This document shows positions 43,601 to 54,980 of a DNA stretch of 64,000 nucleotides, in pieces (the stretch's first letter is position 1; each line of letters starts with the position of its first letter). The DNA comes from Rhynchonema sp. JSB1_4 (lineage: Eukaryota > Nematoda > Chromadorea > Monhysterida > Xyalidae). The notes below the pieces were generated by a model. The model was not told the DNA's origin, did no database searches, and saw only the letters and a list, made by a program, of their open reading frames with translations. The translations under genes were made by a program, and so were the position numbers. Location: positions 62,001 through 126,000 of the forward strand of contig JASAMV010005104.1 in the NCBI GenBank assembly GCA_030248065.1, given 5' to 3'.

Positions 43601-45332
43601 ATGCAAAACCGCCCCTGGCTGGCAATTCTGCTGGGCCTGTTCTGTGTGATTGTGCTGTTCAAATTGGTGCAAGACACATATCAGAATCGGAGCAACTCAG
43701 TTCTGCATTTTATGCCAACCCTGTCTTTGACTAATGACCGATCTGCAGAGCCAAACAAGACGTTAACCGTGGCCCGCGAAGTACAGGGTGGCTCAGAAAT
43801 AAGCGAGCCACCATTTCTGTACGATCAGAAGACGCTGCAGTGGATCAAATCGAATATTGTGCCGCCAACTTTTGACAAACCCTATAACCTGGTCAATCAG
43901 AACAAAAAAGATTATTCGCAATACGGGCAGTCAAGCAAAATCATACCCGATGTGTTCAAATATAAACGCAACGGACGTTTCGTTGAGGTTTGCTTTGAGT
44001 CACTTCTCACATCTACGTTTGCTGTCCCCTCAGCGATGTTTAATGCGAGCATATTGTTTGGACACCAAGTGGACTTCTGACATGCGCGCTGACCATGACC
44101 TGGTGCACCGGCTGTCTGGGAAAAGTTGGTTCAGAAGCCAATTAGGGGCTTAAAAAAGCAGGCATTCTGCTTACTTTATGTGCACGACCCACCAATACTC
44201 CATTTAACTTAGGTGGGCGCGGCCGATGGTGAGTCACTATCAAACACGTTGTCGTTGGAGAAGTACTACAACTGGACCGGTCTGCTAATCGAGGCGATGC
44301 CGTCGCGATTCCAGACGTTGAAATCGAAAAATCGTCGGTCGTGGCTGTTGCACGCGTGTCTGTCGAATCAGCCCACGTTGGCACAGACAAGGATCGAGTT
44401 CAAAGCGCTGTCGGTCGATCAAGGTTGGCTGGCACATGCCTACCTGTTGTTCGATGTTTTACGAGCTCATTTGATGATGAGAAAAAGAGGACCAGCAGTG
44501 GGAAACGTTGGCGTCAGCTGGTTTTTATCGAATGATTAATTTATCAAAATTTAGTCTGCCAAAGCCATGAGAAACACTGTTTAAAGCAAAAATTGATATC
44601 CGTCGCCTTTGAAGACAAACACAAGAGCCCGTTCCCTGGCTTTTTGCATCACACAATATGGCTCCACCAATCTGACACGGGCGGCATCAATATTCCAAAA
44701 TGCAGGTCGATTCCAATCAATTAACTGCGTGTCACTGTCAGCCATATTCACTGCCCTCAACTGGCATCATATCGACTACTTTGCATTGGATGTGGATGGA
44801 CTTGAGGCACAGATACTGCAGTCGATACCGTGGCACAGAGTCACCATTGACGTGTTCCAGGTGGGGAATGCCGAACAACTTTTACCCTTGTCAAAATTAC
44901 AAGTTCTTCAGCACGGGTGCATTACATTTTCATGTCGCTATCCAGTGTGCTAGCTAGGTACCGATGCGTGAATCGGCACCTGCACTTTGCTCGCAGCTGT
45001 CACGTCGAAAATTTTGACCAGCGTAAAAGTTGTTGTAGACCAAGCTGGGTTCGTGATAAAAGTTGGCGACTTCTAACTTTTCTTCGGGCCACCGGGCAAA
45101 ACAACAACCACAAACTATGGGGTTGGTTGTCGAACAAGGCACAAGATTTTATCAAGTCATGCTTTTTCAACAGATCGAATGTGGTCTGCAATGTGGTCAA
45201 AATGGCGCAGACGCACAAACGGTGGAAATGCGACATTTCCTACATTCATACATGCTGGCGAGAGGGTACGATGAAATTATGACATTGGCAAACCTCGATT
45301 TGGTGTACAAGAGGAGGGATGCAAAACTGTGA
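43601..45332 (+). CDS. FkbM/Star-type methyltransferase-like membrane protein, copy 1
   Basis: Four exons with consistent phase (43601-43987, 44213-44423, 44706-44860, 45174-45332) give 303 residues. Start MQNRPWLAILLGLFCVIVLF supplies a single N-terminal transmembrane helix, so a type II Golgi/ER-type topology is likely. The lumenal FkbM domain has FVEVGAADGESLSNTLSLEK (SAM-binding motif I, split by intron 1), NWTGLLIEAMPSRFQTL, NWHHIDYFALDVDGLEAQIL and LHSYMLARGYDEI. It resembles Drosophila Star and its relatives. Whether it methylates anything is unknown. AAAAATAAATTTGCG after the stop is a likely poly(A) region. Intron 1 holds a GGTGCACC-type repeat. Confidence 0.85.
44083..44130 (+). repeat. 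dispersed GGTGCACC-type short repeat
   Basis: GCTGACCATGACCTGGTGCA, then CCGGCTGTCTGGGAAAAG, in intron 1 of methyltransferase copy 1. Confidence 0.5.
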
Positions 45333-45672
45333 TGTGTTTTGTTCATGCGATTGATGATTCACAAAGGTTTTGATTGTTCGTCTTTTACTTGGACGGTCTT
45401 GTTTTCATATTGACAAACAAGAAAGATCTCATTTGGATAATATAACACTATATTCCGTCAGTTTTTACAGTTCGATCCCATGTCATTGTCCCAAAATTAT
45501 CAGACAAGAAAAGGCACCTTGCATAGTCGTTGATCCTCAATCAATTTGTGAAATACAATCAAGCCAAATGAATCAACCTGCTGTCATAAAGGAATGCACG
45601 ATCAATCAGTGTGATTTAATCACATCACAAAAATAAATTTGCGATCAGTTGTACGCAAGTTAGTGTGAAACA

Positions 45673-46195
45673 TCAGCCCGAAGGAGTAACACCATTGAAT
45701 ATGCGAACCAAATGCGCATGTGTGGCGGGCAGCTGTGTAACCGGGCATCGCTTGTCGTTGTGCAAATGCCGCGTGATGCACGAATAGCAGAACACGTACC
45801 TGCAATTCGGAATATTAATGGCGCACGCATAAGCAAGCTTAGCACAAGCTTTCATGCAAACATATCGGTCTCACGGTCTCAGTTCTACTAATGCGACAAA
45901 ACAACAGCATCGAGCTTTCCTTCAAACAGAAGCAGATGGTTACGTGACCCAAATTTTTTTCGAATTTTTGCTTTTATCCGTAAATGCAGTGCACCTCCAT
46001 TTGGCGAATCGGTCGAGCCCGAGTTTTCGTTCATCATGTGGAGAGATTCACCAAATAGAGGTTCATAATGAAGGTGCACAAATGGAAACCAGCAACCTAC
46101 CCAGACACAGAGAGCACCGTGTCGTTACGTCGTTTGGAGCGGCAGATCGGACACATTTTGGGGTCGAGCTATAGCATGCGGTCTTCGGGGCACAC
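45673..46195 (-). pseudogene. PEX12 3' fragment (last two exons), duplicated
   Basis: Exons 46101-46195 (VCPEDRMLQLDPKMCPICRS) and 45673-45799 (YVFCYSCITRHLHNDKRCPV) copy the two terminal PEX12 exons at 50,783-50,877 and 50,365-50,491, including the RING-like cysteines. All upstream exons are absent: sequence homology stops at 46,219, where LINE sequence begins. It therefore cannot encode a working peroxin. Splice sites are kept, which fits a very recent origin. Confidence 0.85.
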
Positions 46196-46219
46196 CTGCA
46201 AAGCGGAAAAATAAATTAA

Positions 46220-47514
46220 ATGACGTATCACGTTGCCAATTATTCAGGATAGCCCTACAAGCAAACTTTTGGGTGCGCTCAATTGTGATTTTGTCACATT
46301 TTCTGATTGGATAGCTTGAGCCACAACCATAGAGCATTGCGGATTGCAACAGAGATACTGTATATACAGGCATTTCAGACTATTTATTGGCACACTGCCA
46401 CGGAAGGCTCTGGTCAGAAACCCAATGGTCTCTTTTACCTTAGCGCTTACTTTGTGACAATGCAGATTGTAGTTCAGGTGTTCATCGACCAGTATGCCCA
46501 AGTATTTGTATGAATTAACTTGTTCAATGTTTGCGCTGTTTTTAACAATATTCACAGTGGGCCTGGTTGAGTGCATGCGTCGAAACACAACGAGTTTGGT
46601 TTTCTTTTCATTCACTTCCAGCATTTTACCTTCAAAGAATGCTGTGAGTTGGTCAATGTCAGTTTGCAAGTGAGAGATGCACTTGTCTGTAACAGCTGGG
46701 TGAATGACCACAAGATCATCAGCAAATTTGATCATTTTGGTGCAAGTACTGAGCGTCAATTTCAAAATACTGTTCACATAAGCAATGAATAGTAATGGTC
46801 CCAGTCTTTCCTGCATTGGCTTACTTCTTTATTTGCGCCTTCAGTTTTTTGACTTTGTAAAATTTTGGCGATCGTTTGTCTCTTTTTGTGGTTTTTAGCC
46901 AATTAGCATATGCTTTGTTTTTCTTCCGCGTTAGCTGTTCGAGGTCACGGGTAATCCATGGCTCCCGCTTTGGTTTGTTCGTAACTGGGAATGTTTTGAA
47001 TTTTGTATTTTGGTTAACGTTGAACGTTATCGTGTTGTTGAACAGCAGAAGTGCAGCATTGACGTTAGGAGCTTCCGTCACCATTTTTGGCAAATTCTTT
47101 GCCGTGATTACTTCTCTGACGTAGTTCCAGTCTGTCTGGCGATACATAGGCACCCGGGAGTATTGTCTGTTGTTAACACCTTGGTCGGGGATGATAACTT
47201 TTGCTGACACAACACCATGACTTTTTTCAATGGGTGTTTTGAGCTGAACTTTTGCTGTTAACGTTTCAGACACAAATAACACGTCGAGCAAACGCTTTTC
47301 ATGAGTTGGTTCCGTGACTCTTAGTTCTAAGCCATATTTCTTTAATGACACCAGTAGGTCTGATGATTCATTTTCGGTCAGAAAGCAGCAGTTCCAATCG
47401 CCTCCAAATATGTAGTGGTCGTATTTACCATCAATTTGACTCAGAAACGAGGTAACACCATCAACAAAGTCATTGAGCAAAAGGTCAGGGGCGCATAACG
47501 ATGATAGCCAGGTC
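46220..47514 (-). mobile_element. internally deleted LINE fragment
   Basis: Two minus-strand frames. 46821-47480 encodes the end of an AP-endonuclease (GGDWNCCFLT, EPTHEKRLLDVLF) and a linker. 46244-46816 encodes the second half of a reverse transcriptase (GPLLFIAYVNS, IKFADDLVVI, SYKYLGILVD). The fingers and motif A region between them are missing, so this copy is dead. It is distantly related to the LINE at 22.9-25.6 kb and fills exactly the gap between the two duplication units. Confidence 0.85.
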
Positions 47515-48155
47515 TTACTACATATATTTTGCCTTGGTCCCCCTGGGATAATTTTTTGTGATGCTCTAGTTGCACGCGCCTGTTTGGAAATCTAATTCGA
47601 CAAACATGCCAACTTGTGGGCACATACATATGCCGGTGTCAATAGGCAGCCATAGGTTCATTGTGTCATTGTCAGAAATATCGGTCACGCTATTGCCAGG
47701 GCAATTCCTGTACGTGGTAGGTTTTTGTTTGAGCCTCCCAATTTACCATGTTGGGTGTTAGCTTATCAAGCAATTTCTTCTACAAGCAAGAAGTTGTCGA
47801 GCACATGCACCTCTGGAACCGGACGTGAATTGTCCAGTTTGGCTTGTGGTTGTGGGTACCCAGTTTGTGGACAGCGCTGCGTGGCAAAATACGACCATTA
47901 TAGTTTCACTCGTGCATAACATTTTCCAAAAAATGTACAGATACGTTTTTGTTCCGTTGTGCCTGAGTTTGTCGCTGTGCCGCCTGGATCCCGTTACCAC
48001 CATGACAACAACACGAACTGGTTATATTTCCTGCTGTTATAACCAAACAATAAAATTGCAGTTTATTTTATCAGGTACATACATGTACGTGTGAAACACT
48101 ACATTACATTTCAACTTCAAGAACGTCGTGATTCGAATTTCAACAAAAAGACGTC

Positions 48156-50012
48156 ATGCAAAACCGCCCCTGGCTGGCAATTCTGCTGGGTCTGTTCTGT
48201 GTGATTGTGCTATTCAAATTGGTGCAAGACACATATCAGAATCGGAGCAACTCAGTTCTGCATTTTATGCAAACCCTGTCTTTGACTAATGACCGATCTG
48301 CAGAGCCAAACAAGACGTTAACCGTGGCCCGTGAAGTACAGGGTGGCTCAGAAATAAGCGAGCCACTATTTCTGTACGATCAGAAGACGCTGCAGTGGAT
48401 CAAATCGAATATTGTGCCGCCAACTTTTGACAAACCCTATAACCTGGTCAATCAGAACAAAAAAGATTATTCGCAATACGGGCAGTCAAGCAAAATCATA
48501 CCCGATGTGTTCAAATATAAACGCAACGGACGTTTCGTTGAGGTTTGCTTTGAGTCACTTTCTCACATGCTACGTTTGCTCTCTCCTCAGCGATGTTTAA
48601 CGCGAGCATATTGTTTGGAGATCAAGTGGCCTTCTGACATGCGCGCTGACGATGACCTGGTGCACCGGCTGTCTGGGAAAAGTTGGTTCAGAAGCCAATT
48701 AGGGCCTTAAAAAAGCTGGCATTCTGCTTGCTTTGTATTGGTGGGTCGTGCACATAGTCTTTATTCACCACCAATACTCTATTTAACTAGGTGGGCGCGG
48801 CGGATGGTGAGTCACTGTCAAACACGTTGTCGTTGGAGAAGTACCACAACTGGACCGGTCTGCTAATCGAGGCGATGCCGTCGCGATTCCAGACGTTGAA
48901 ATCGAAAAATCGTCGGTCGTGGCTGTTGCACGCGTGTCCGTCGAATCAGCCCACGCTGGCGCAGACAAGGATCGAGTTCAAAGCGCTGTCGGTCGATCAA
49001 GGTTGGCTGACACATGCCTACCTGTTGTTTGATGTTTTACGAGCTCATTTGATGATGAGAAAAAGAGGACCAGCAGTGGGAAACGTTTGGCGTTAGCTCG
49101 TTTTTATCGAATGATTAATTTTTAGCCGAATAACATCGAATGGCTCAGGCGGAACATGCCGTTTTCCCGGAGCGAGATCTTCTCATAAAAATTTATCTCA
49201 CATCAATTCTTTCGCATCTGCAAACAACACGCTCATCAAAAATTAGTCTGCCAAAGCCATGAGAAACGCTGTTTAAACCAAAAATTGATATCCGTCGCCT
49301 TTGAAGACAAACAGAAGAGCCCGTTCCTGGCTTTTTGCATCACGCAATATGGCTCCACCAATCTGACACGGACGGCATCAATATTCCAAAATGCAGGTCG
49401 ATTCCAATCAATTAACTGCGTGTCACTGTCAGCCATATTCACTGCCCTCAACTGGCATCATATCGACTACTTTGCATTGGATGTGGATGGACTTGAGGCA
49501 CAGATACTGCAGTCGATACCGTGGCACAGAGTCACCATTGACGTGTTCCAGGTGGGAAATGCCGAACAACTTTTACGCTGGTCAAAATTACAATTTATTC
49601 AGCATGGGTGCATTACATTTTCATGCCGCTATCCAGTGTGCTAGGATGCGTGAATCGGCACCTGCACTTTGCTCGTAGCTGTCACGTCGATAATTTTGAC
49701 CAGCGTAAAAGTTGTTGTTGACCAAGCTGGGTGCGTAATAAAAGTTGGCGACTTCTAACTTTTCTTCGGGCTATCGGGCAAAACAACAACCACCATAACA
49801 TGGGGTTGTCTAACAAGGCACAAGATTTTAACAAAGTCATGCTTTTTCAACAGATCGAATGTGGTCTGCAATGTGGTCAAAATGGAGCAGACGCACAAAC
49901 GGTTGAAATGCGACATTTCCTACATTCATACATGCTGGCGAGAGGTTACGATGAAATTATGACATTGGCAAACCTCGATTTGGTGTACAAGAGGAGGGAT
50001 GCAAAACTGTGA
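48156..50012 (+). CDS. FkbM/Star-type methyltransferase-like membrane protein, copy 2
   Basis: Exons 48156-48542, 48791-49001, 49397-49551 and 49854-50012 give the same total length (912 bases, 303 residues) as copy 1, with only scattered substitutions (e.g. FMPTLSL to FMQTLSL, PPFLYD to PLFLYD). All splice sites and motifs remain, so both copies may be expressed. Synonymous and non-synonymous changes are few. Confidence 0.85.
48640..48688 (+). repeat. dispersed GGTGCACC-type short repeat
   Basis: Duplicate of the 44,083 copy; here the left word is the intact GCTGACGATGACC. Confidence 0.5.
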
Positions 50013-50364
50013 TGTGTTTTGTTTATATGTACGATTGATGATTCACAAAGGTTTTGATTGTTCGTCTTTTAAATGGACGGTCTTGTTTTCATATTGACAA
50101 ACAACAAAGATCTCACTTGGATAACATAACACTATATTCCGTCAGTTTTTACAGCTCGGTCCCATGTCATTGTCCCAAAATAATTAGACAAGAAAAGGCA
50201 CCTTGCAAAGTCGTTGATCCTCAATCAATTTGTGATATTTGTGAAATACAATCAAGCCAAATGAATCAACCTGCTGTCATAAAGGAATGCACGATCAATC
50301 ATTGTGATTCAATCACATCACAAAAATAAATTTGCGATCAGTTGTCGCAAGTTAGTGTGAAACA

Positions 50365-53300
50365 TCAGCCCGAAGGAGTAACACCATTGAATATGCGAAC
50401 CAAATGCGCATGTGTGGCGGGCAGCTGTGTAACCGGGCATCGCTTGTCGTTGTGCAAATGCCGCGTGATGCACGAATAGCAGAACACGTACCTGCAATTC
50501 GGAATATTAATGCCGCACGCATAAGCAAGCTTAACACAAGCTTTCATGCAAACGTATCGGTCTCAGTTCTACTAATGCGACAAAACAATAGTATCGAGCT
50601 TTCCTTCAAACAGAAGCAGATGGTTACGTGACCCAAAAATTTTTCGACTTTTTGCTTTTATTCGTAAATGCAGTGCACCACCATTTGGCGAATCGGTCGA
50701 CCCCGAGTTTTCGTTCACTATGTGGATAGATTTACTAAATAAAGGTTAAATAAAGGTGCACAAATGGAAACCAGCAACTTACCCAGACACAGAGAGCACC
50801 GTGTCGTTACGTCGTTTGGAGCGGCAGATCGGACACATTTTGGGGCCGAGCTGTAGCATGGCGTCTTCGGGGCACACCTGCAAAGCGGAAAAATAAATTA
50901 AAATACATACAGGATAGTGCAAAAGTAAACTTCCAATCATACCCAAGGTAGCACCTGACAGTGAGTATTCACCAACCAGCTGTGGCGCCTTGGGCACAGA
51001 TTTAGTGGTCAGCGTGTTGGGTGTTTGTTCATTCGCGTACCACCAATCAAGGAATTGCAGGAAGAACAGGCCAACACCGAACATCCGACTCAACGCTGCC
51101 AACACAACGCGCGGTAGGGCACGCACAATGTAGACCAGTTGGGCTAGCAAACTGGAACAATATAATATAATTAAAAATAAACGAAACACACAAGCGTGAG
51201 CTAAAGTGGAAATGGTGAGTGATGTCTCATATTTCGACATCGGATGCGGATCTGCTTACGTAACGGGATCTCAAAATTAACCGATGCCGCTAATTTATAC
51301 GAACGGGTATGCGTTTGGCCTTTTGCGTCTTACGTCTGCACACGAGTGCAGTCTTCTCTCTCAAAAGTGAACCCCTCTGCGTGGCGAATTTTTCCGAGAG
51401 CCTCTTTGGCCCTCAATCTGCCCTTCTTCTCCTGACTGCCTGCTGTATAATGAATAAAACATTCTCTGCCGTGAGTGAGCGACAAGGTGACTATATCACC
51501 CCACTATTTAGGGGATAGACTGTAGTAAATTTGGCGTCACAAACACAATATACGTTCGCACCCCTGTCCTTTCGGCCATGCCGGCCCGGTGGCCTTTCCC
51601 ATTTTGGCGTAATCCTCCGCGCTCAACGTTACCAATTGGACGCCGGCCAATAGCAACCACGGTGAATGCACACTGGTGCGGGACAGGAGGTAGCCTGTGA
51701 TACAAGTGTGGAATGTAGCAAGGCGTTGAGAACGAAACAATTTGACTTGCATGCGATCAGACCGGATCAGGGATCTGCCTTGGTCACCTTCACGTGACGT
51801 TTCGGAATCAAGTAAAATTTGGGGTTCACTGGTGCCGTTTATTTCCCGCGGCGCAAATACGTTATTCCATTACGTTATAGGTGATTGCTTCGCAGCTGAC
51901 GCTGGTTGATATTAGCGGCATCAGCGAATCTCGAAATATTTTTTTCAGCAGTCACCTGTCCAAGTCACAATCACTCAGATGAATACCGTTTTCTAAAATC
52001 TAGAAGACAAAACTTAGCTAACCGATCTGCAACAGCAACGACCAAATTTCGATGGCTACTTGTAACATCGGATAAGCGCGCACAAACGCCCGTATGAGAC
52101 GCTGGTGCAGGGTGGCGTTGGGTGAACTGCTCTGCAAATTGATTGATTTTTTTTATAAATTCTATTAGAGCAGAACTGAAAAAACGAAACAATTTCCAGG
52201 ATAAATCTAGGCATGAAAGTAACTAAAACCACCCAGGCACCAAAATGTTGCCAGTAAAATAGCAAAACAAACCCATCCAAGCACCAGCCACGAACCGGTG
52301 TGTCCTCGACTTGATGTTTCAATCGATCATACAACGCGTCACATTTGCGTCTCATGTAGGGCACGAAAACCTCGAGAAATTTAAAAGTAAAATGAGACAT
52401 CAGGGCTATTTGTCGGTGGCTACCGCGAACGTTACCGATGGCAACACAAACAGCGAAACAGGCTAAAAAAAATTTTTTAACAAGCTACCTATAGTGGTGG
52501 AAACAAATTGCATGATTTTAACAATTTCAAGGAATGCTTTATTGCTAAACTTGCAATGCTTAGTTTACGTGTTTTAGGAGCCCGAACTCGACCCACCACC
52601 AAAAAGATGCGATAGATCACCAACTTTGATACAGCGTCCATCATTCTCAGCAGAGAACGTTGTATAAACACAACGCGTATACTCACCAGCAACACCAACG
52701 AACGATATCGTGTCCATCTGTCCATTTCGGTACGCCCGTCCCTCATCAGTACACGTTTCATTCCGTAGAAATTTTCGGCGAACGACGCACCTGAACGGGA
52801 GAGCACGAAACATTTTGTTATTGCATAGTAAATTTCTAATTTCGTTGCCTCATGCATTTCTACAGACGCAGGAAAACTCCCGTTCGAAGTCGAGGCAGGC
52901 AGCAAGCTCAACACACAGTCAAAATGCCACGCAGCTGGCTCGTGTGCGTTTCGAATGTTTCAGTCGCACAAGCTGTGTCAGCTGCGTGGGACTGTGTTGA
53001 GCTTGTTGCCTGCCTCCGACTTCAAACGGGAGTTTTCCTGCGTCTGTAGAAATGCATGAGGCAACGAAATTAGAAACTTACTATATCTATAGAATGTGCC
53101 ACAGGATGGCACAAAAGGAAGTTTTAAAAACACCTACAGTATTTATGCCCAACGGTTGAAAATGTTTTGTTACCTGCATAAAAGAGCCACAAATGTTGCA
53201 AAGAAATAATGGCATTTGAAGAACCTCATGTAAAAATACCAAGTCTTTGTCATAAATGGATTTTCCCATATTCCCCCAAATCCAACACTCACCATAGTGC

Positions 53301-53821
53301 TTCAGGTGGTAATTTTGCAGGACCAAATCAAACCCCAAGTAACATTCATCGTAGTATTTACTGATTGGGGCTAAATGACGCGGGTCGTAGGCGCTGAGAA
53401 ACTGCAAACGCAAAATCAATCTGGTCAATTCTTTTAAAGCGACAAGCATGAAAATTAGCAGGAAATTATTCCAGGAAATATTATAAATTGCATTTATAGT
53501 GTTGCGTTTTCACGGATGGGCGGTGAACCAGGTCCTCGTCAGATAGACCAGACACGCGGCCTTTGAGAACGCGCCATGCCGTGAATTTGATCGTTGCAGG
53601 CAACGAATTGCGTGTTATTCATTACATACCCAAGTGTGTACAAAGCGAACGGCTCAAAACCCAATCAACTTGATTTGGCCATTTTGTCACACCTTGACCA
53701 AATGTCCCAAGGCCGGTTGCAGTCCGGACATGAGACTCTCTTGCGCCAGTACATCGAATATTGACGGCTGTTCATGACTGGATGTCTGCGTGGTCACGTG
53801 TGCACCGCTTTGAGCTGCCAT
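50365..53821 (-). CDS. PEX12: PEX12, peroxisomal RING-finger import peroxin
   Basis: PEX12 is one of three RING peroxins (with PEX2 and PEX10) in the peroxisomal membrane ubiquitin ligase that recycles the PEX5 receptor. Exons: 53693-53821 (start MAAQSGAHVTTQTSSHEQPS, then IFDVLAQESLMSGLQPAL), 53293-53401 (YYDECYLGFDLVLQNYHLKH), 52687-52790 (ASFAENFYGMKRVLM), about 52280-52370 (VFVPYMRRKCDALYDRLKHQ), about 52010-52130 (HQRLIRAFVRAYPMLQ), about 51563-51748 (LLLAGVQLVTLSAEDYAK), 50977-51151 (FGVGLFFLQFLDWWYANEQ), 50783-50877 (CPICRSKRRNDTVLSVSG) and 50365-50491 (YVFCYSCITRHLHNDKRCPV). The C-terminal RING variant and C-terminus match the human protein. A 260-bp fold-back lies in an intron. Confidence 0.95.
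52826..53086. repeat. fold-back element with about 110-bp arms in a PEX12 intron
   Basis: TAGTAAATTTCTAATTTCGT through AACTCCCGTTCGAAGTCGAG is mirrored by CTCCGACTTCAAACGGGAGT through ACGAAATTAGAAACTTACTA. The centre contains GCTGGCTCGTG and ATGTTTCAG. Confidence 0.85.
53518..53575 (-). repeat. dispersed GGTGCACC-type short repeat, inverted
   Basis: Minus strand: CTGACGAGGACCTGGTTCAC, then CGTGAAAACGC, in PEX12 intron 1. Confidence 0.4.
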
Positions 53822-54980
53822 TTTTGACGCTCACCTGCGAGAAAGAAAATTAGAATAGTGGTGCCATGCGCATAAGCAGTTGTGTGCAGCCCGACTGAGC
53901 GCAACACTTTTATTCTCGATCCATTCAGCTTCACATTTTCATTCACAAAAATCGCTTGAAATATCGATAATATTTTGGTTTTGAATTATCGATTGATTGA
54001 AACAAAGTATTCACTGAACCATAGGTCATTGACAAGCGTTGTTTGACATTTTATGCATGTCAGTTATGATGAAAAGTAAATTAACACTGAAATCCAGCTT
54101 AACACACATGATCGTTGCAACGAACAGTACATAAACCTACTGAGATAAAAACAAGGATAATTCTTGATGATGCTGACTAGATGCCTCTAGAAAACATGTA
54201 CAAATAAAATACTTATAAATATGTGTCAAAGGCCGTCGCACAGCTTAATTACTTAATAAATTACGCTGAGTGGAATCTGTGACACCTGAACTGTGAAATC
54301 TCATTTTTACAAGGTTGTTGCACTGATACGATCTAACTAATGTGATTATAGTGAGCGCACAAAATAAACATAAGTATAGATATGATACAAAAGCGCCAAA
54401 AAGTCAACGACAAAATAGGAAGATACGAACATAAATCACATGAGTGCGTGACTGCTTGCGACTGAGATCATCACCAGAAGAAACCGCTGAGAAAGTCGGT
54501 GCCGCTGAAACGAAATGAAGCAAATAAAATTTTGTGACTAATGTTGAGCCATATTCACAAAGCGCGATAAAAATTACAAGTTTCACAATTGGAGGCGTTG
54601 GTGTATGCCAGAAACTTACGCTCTACACTTGGGTGCATACAATAACTTGGCAAGAAATCCGCACAACAAATTATCTGGTCTGATTACGGAACGTCATTGG
54701 CTTTGTGAATAAATGGCTCAATGAATATTTCTGTGCAAACAAAAAAATGCCAATAATGGATAGATAAATAAACGGAACGATTGTGATGTCTTGAAATTTC
54801 CAAAATTAAACGCGTGCAAATTATGCATAGAAAATTACAACACAGGAATTTACCCCGATGATTTACGGTTCGGTTAGTGTTAGTACCTGGATGAAAAGTC
54901 GACATTAGGATCATCACACCGTTATTTGTCAATTCACATAAAGAACAAAGAAAAAACAATAAGAAATCAGGGTTGCTCAT
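53822..54980. other. AT-rich intergenic region, PEX12 to SCOC
   Basis: Separates the PEX12 start from the SCOC stop on the same strand, so it holds the PEX12 promoter and the SCOC 3' UTR. No exon or repeat was recognised. Confidence 0.45.

Larger units (their letters stand above)
42921..46219 (+). repeat. segmental duplication, unit 1
   Basis: Matches 47,515-50,902 almost base for base, from ACTACATA and CCTTGGTCCCCCT to GCAAAGCGGAAAAATAAATT. It carries a methyltransferase gene and two 3' exons of PEX12. Differences are point changes and a few indels, e.g. about 50 bases near 43,090 that unit 2 lacks. Confidence 0.9.
47515..50902 (+). repeat. segmental duplication, unit 2
   Basis: Partner of 42,921-46,219. 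It has about 110 extra bases near 49,125-49,240 that unit 1 lacks. Its right end runs on into the complete PEX12 gene, so this unit holds the ancestral PEX12 context. Confidence 0.9.

Noticed and set aside
8108..53575. Hammerhead-ribozyme-like core (CTGANGA then GAAA, 20-30 bases apart) in the GGTGCACC repeats
   Set aside because: The spacer does not form a stem II directly closing the two core boxes in the best copies, and flanking stems I and III were not found.
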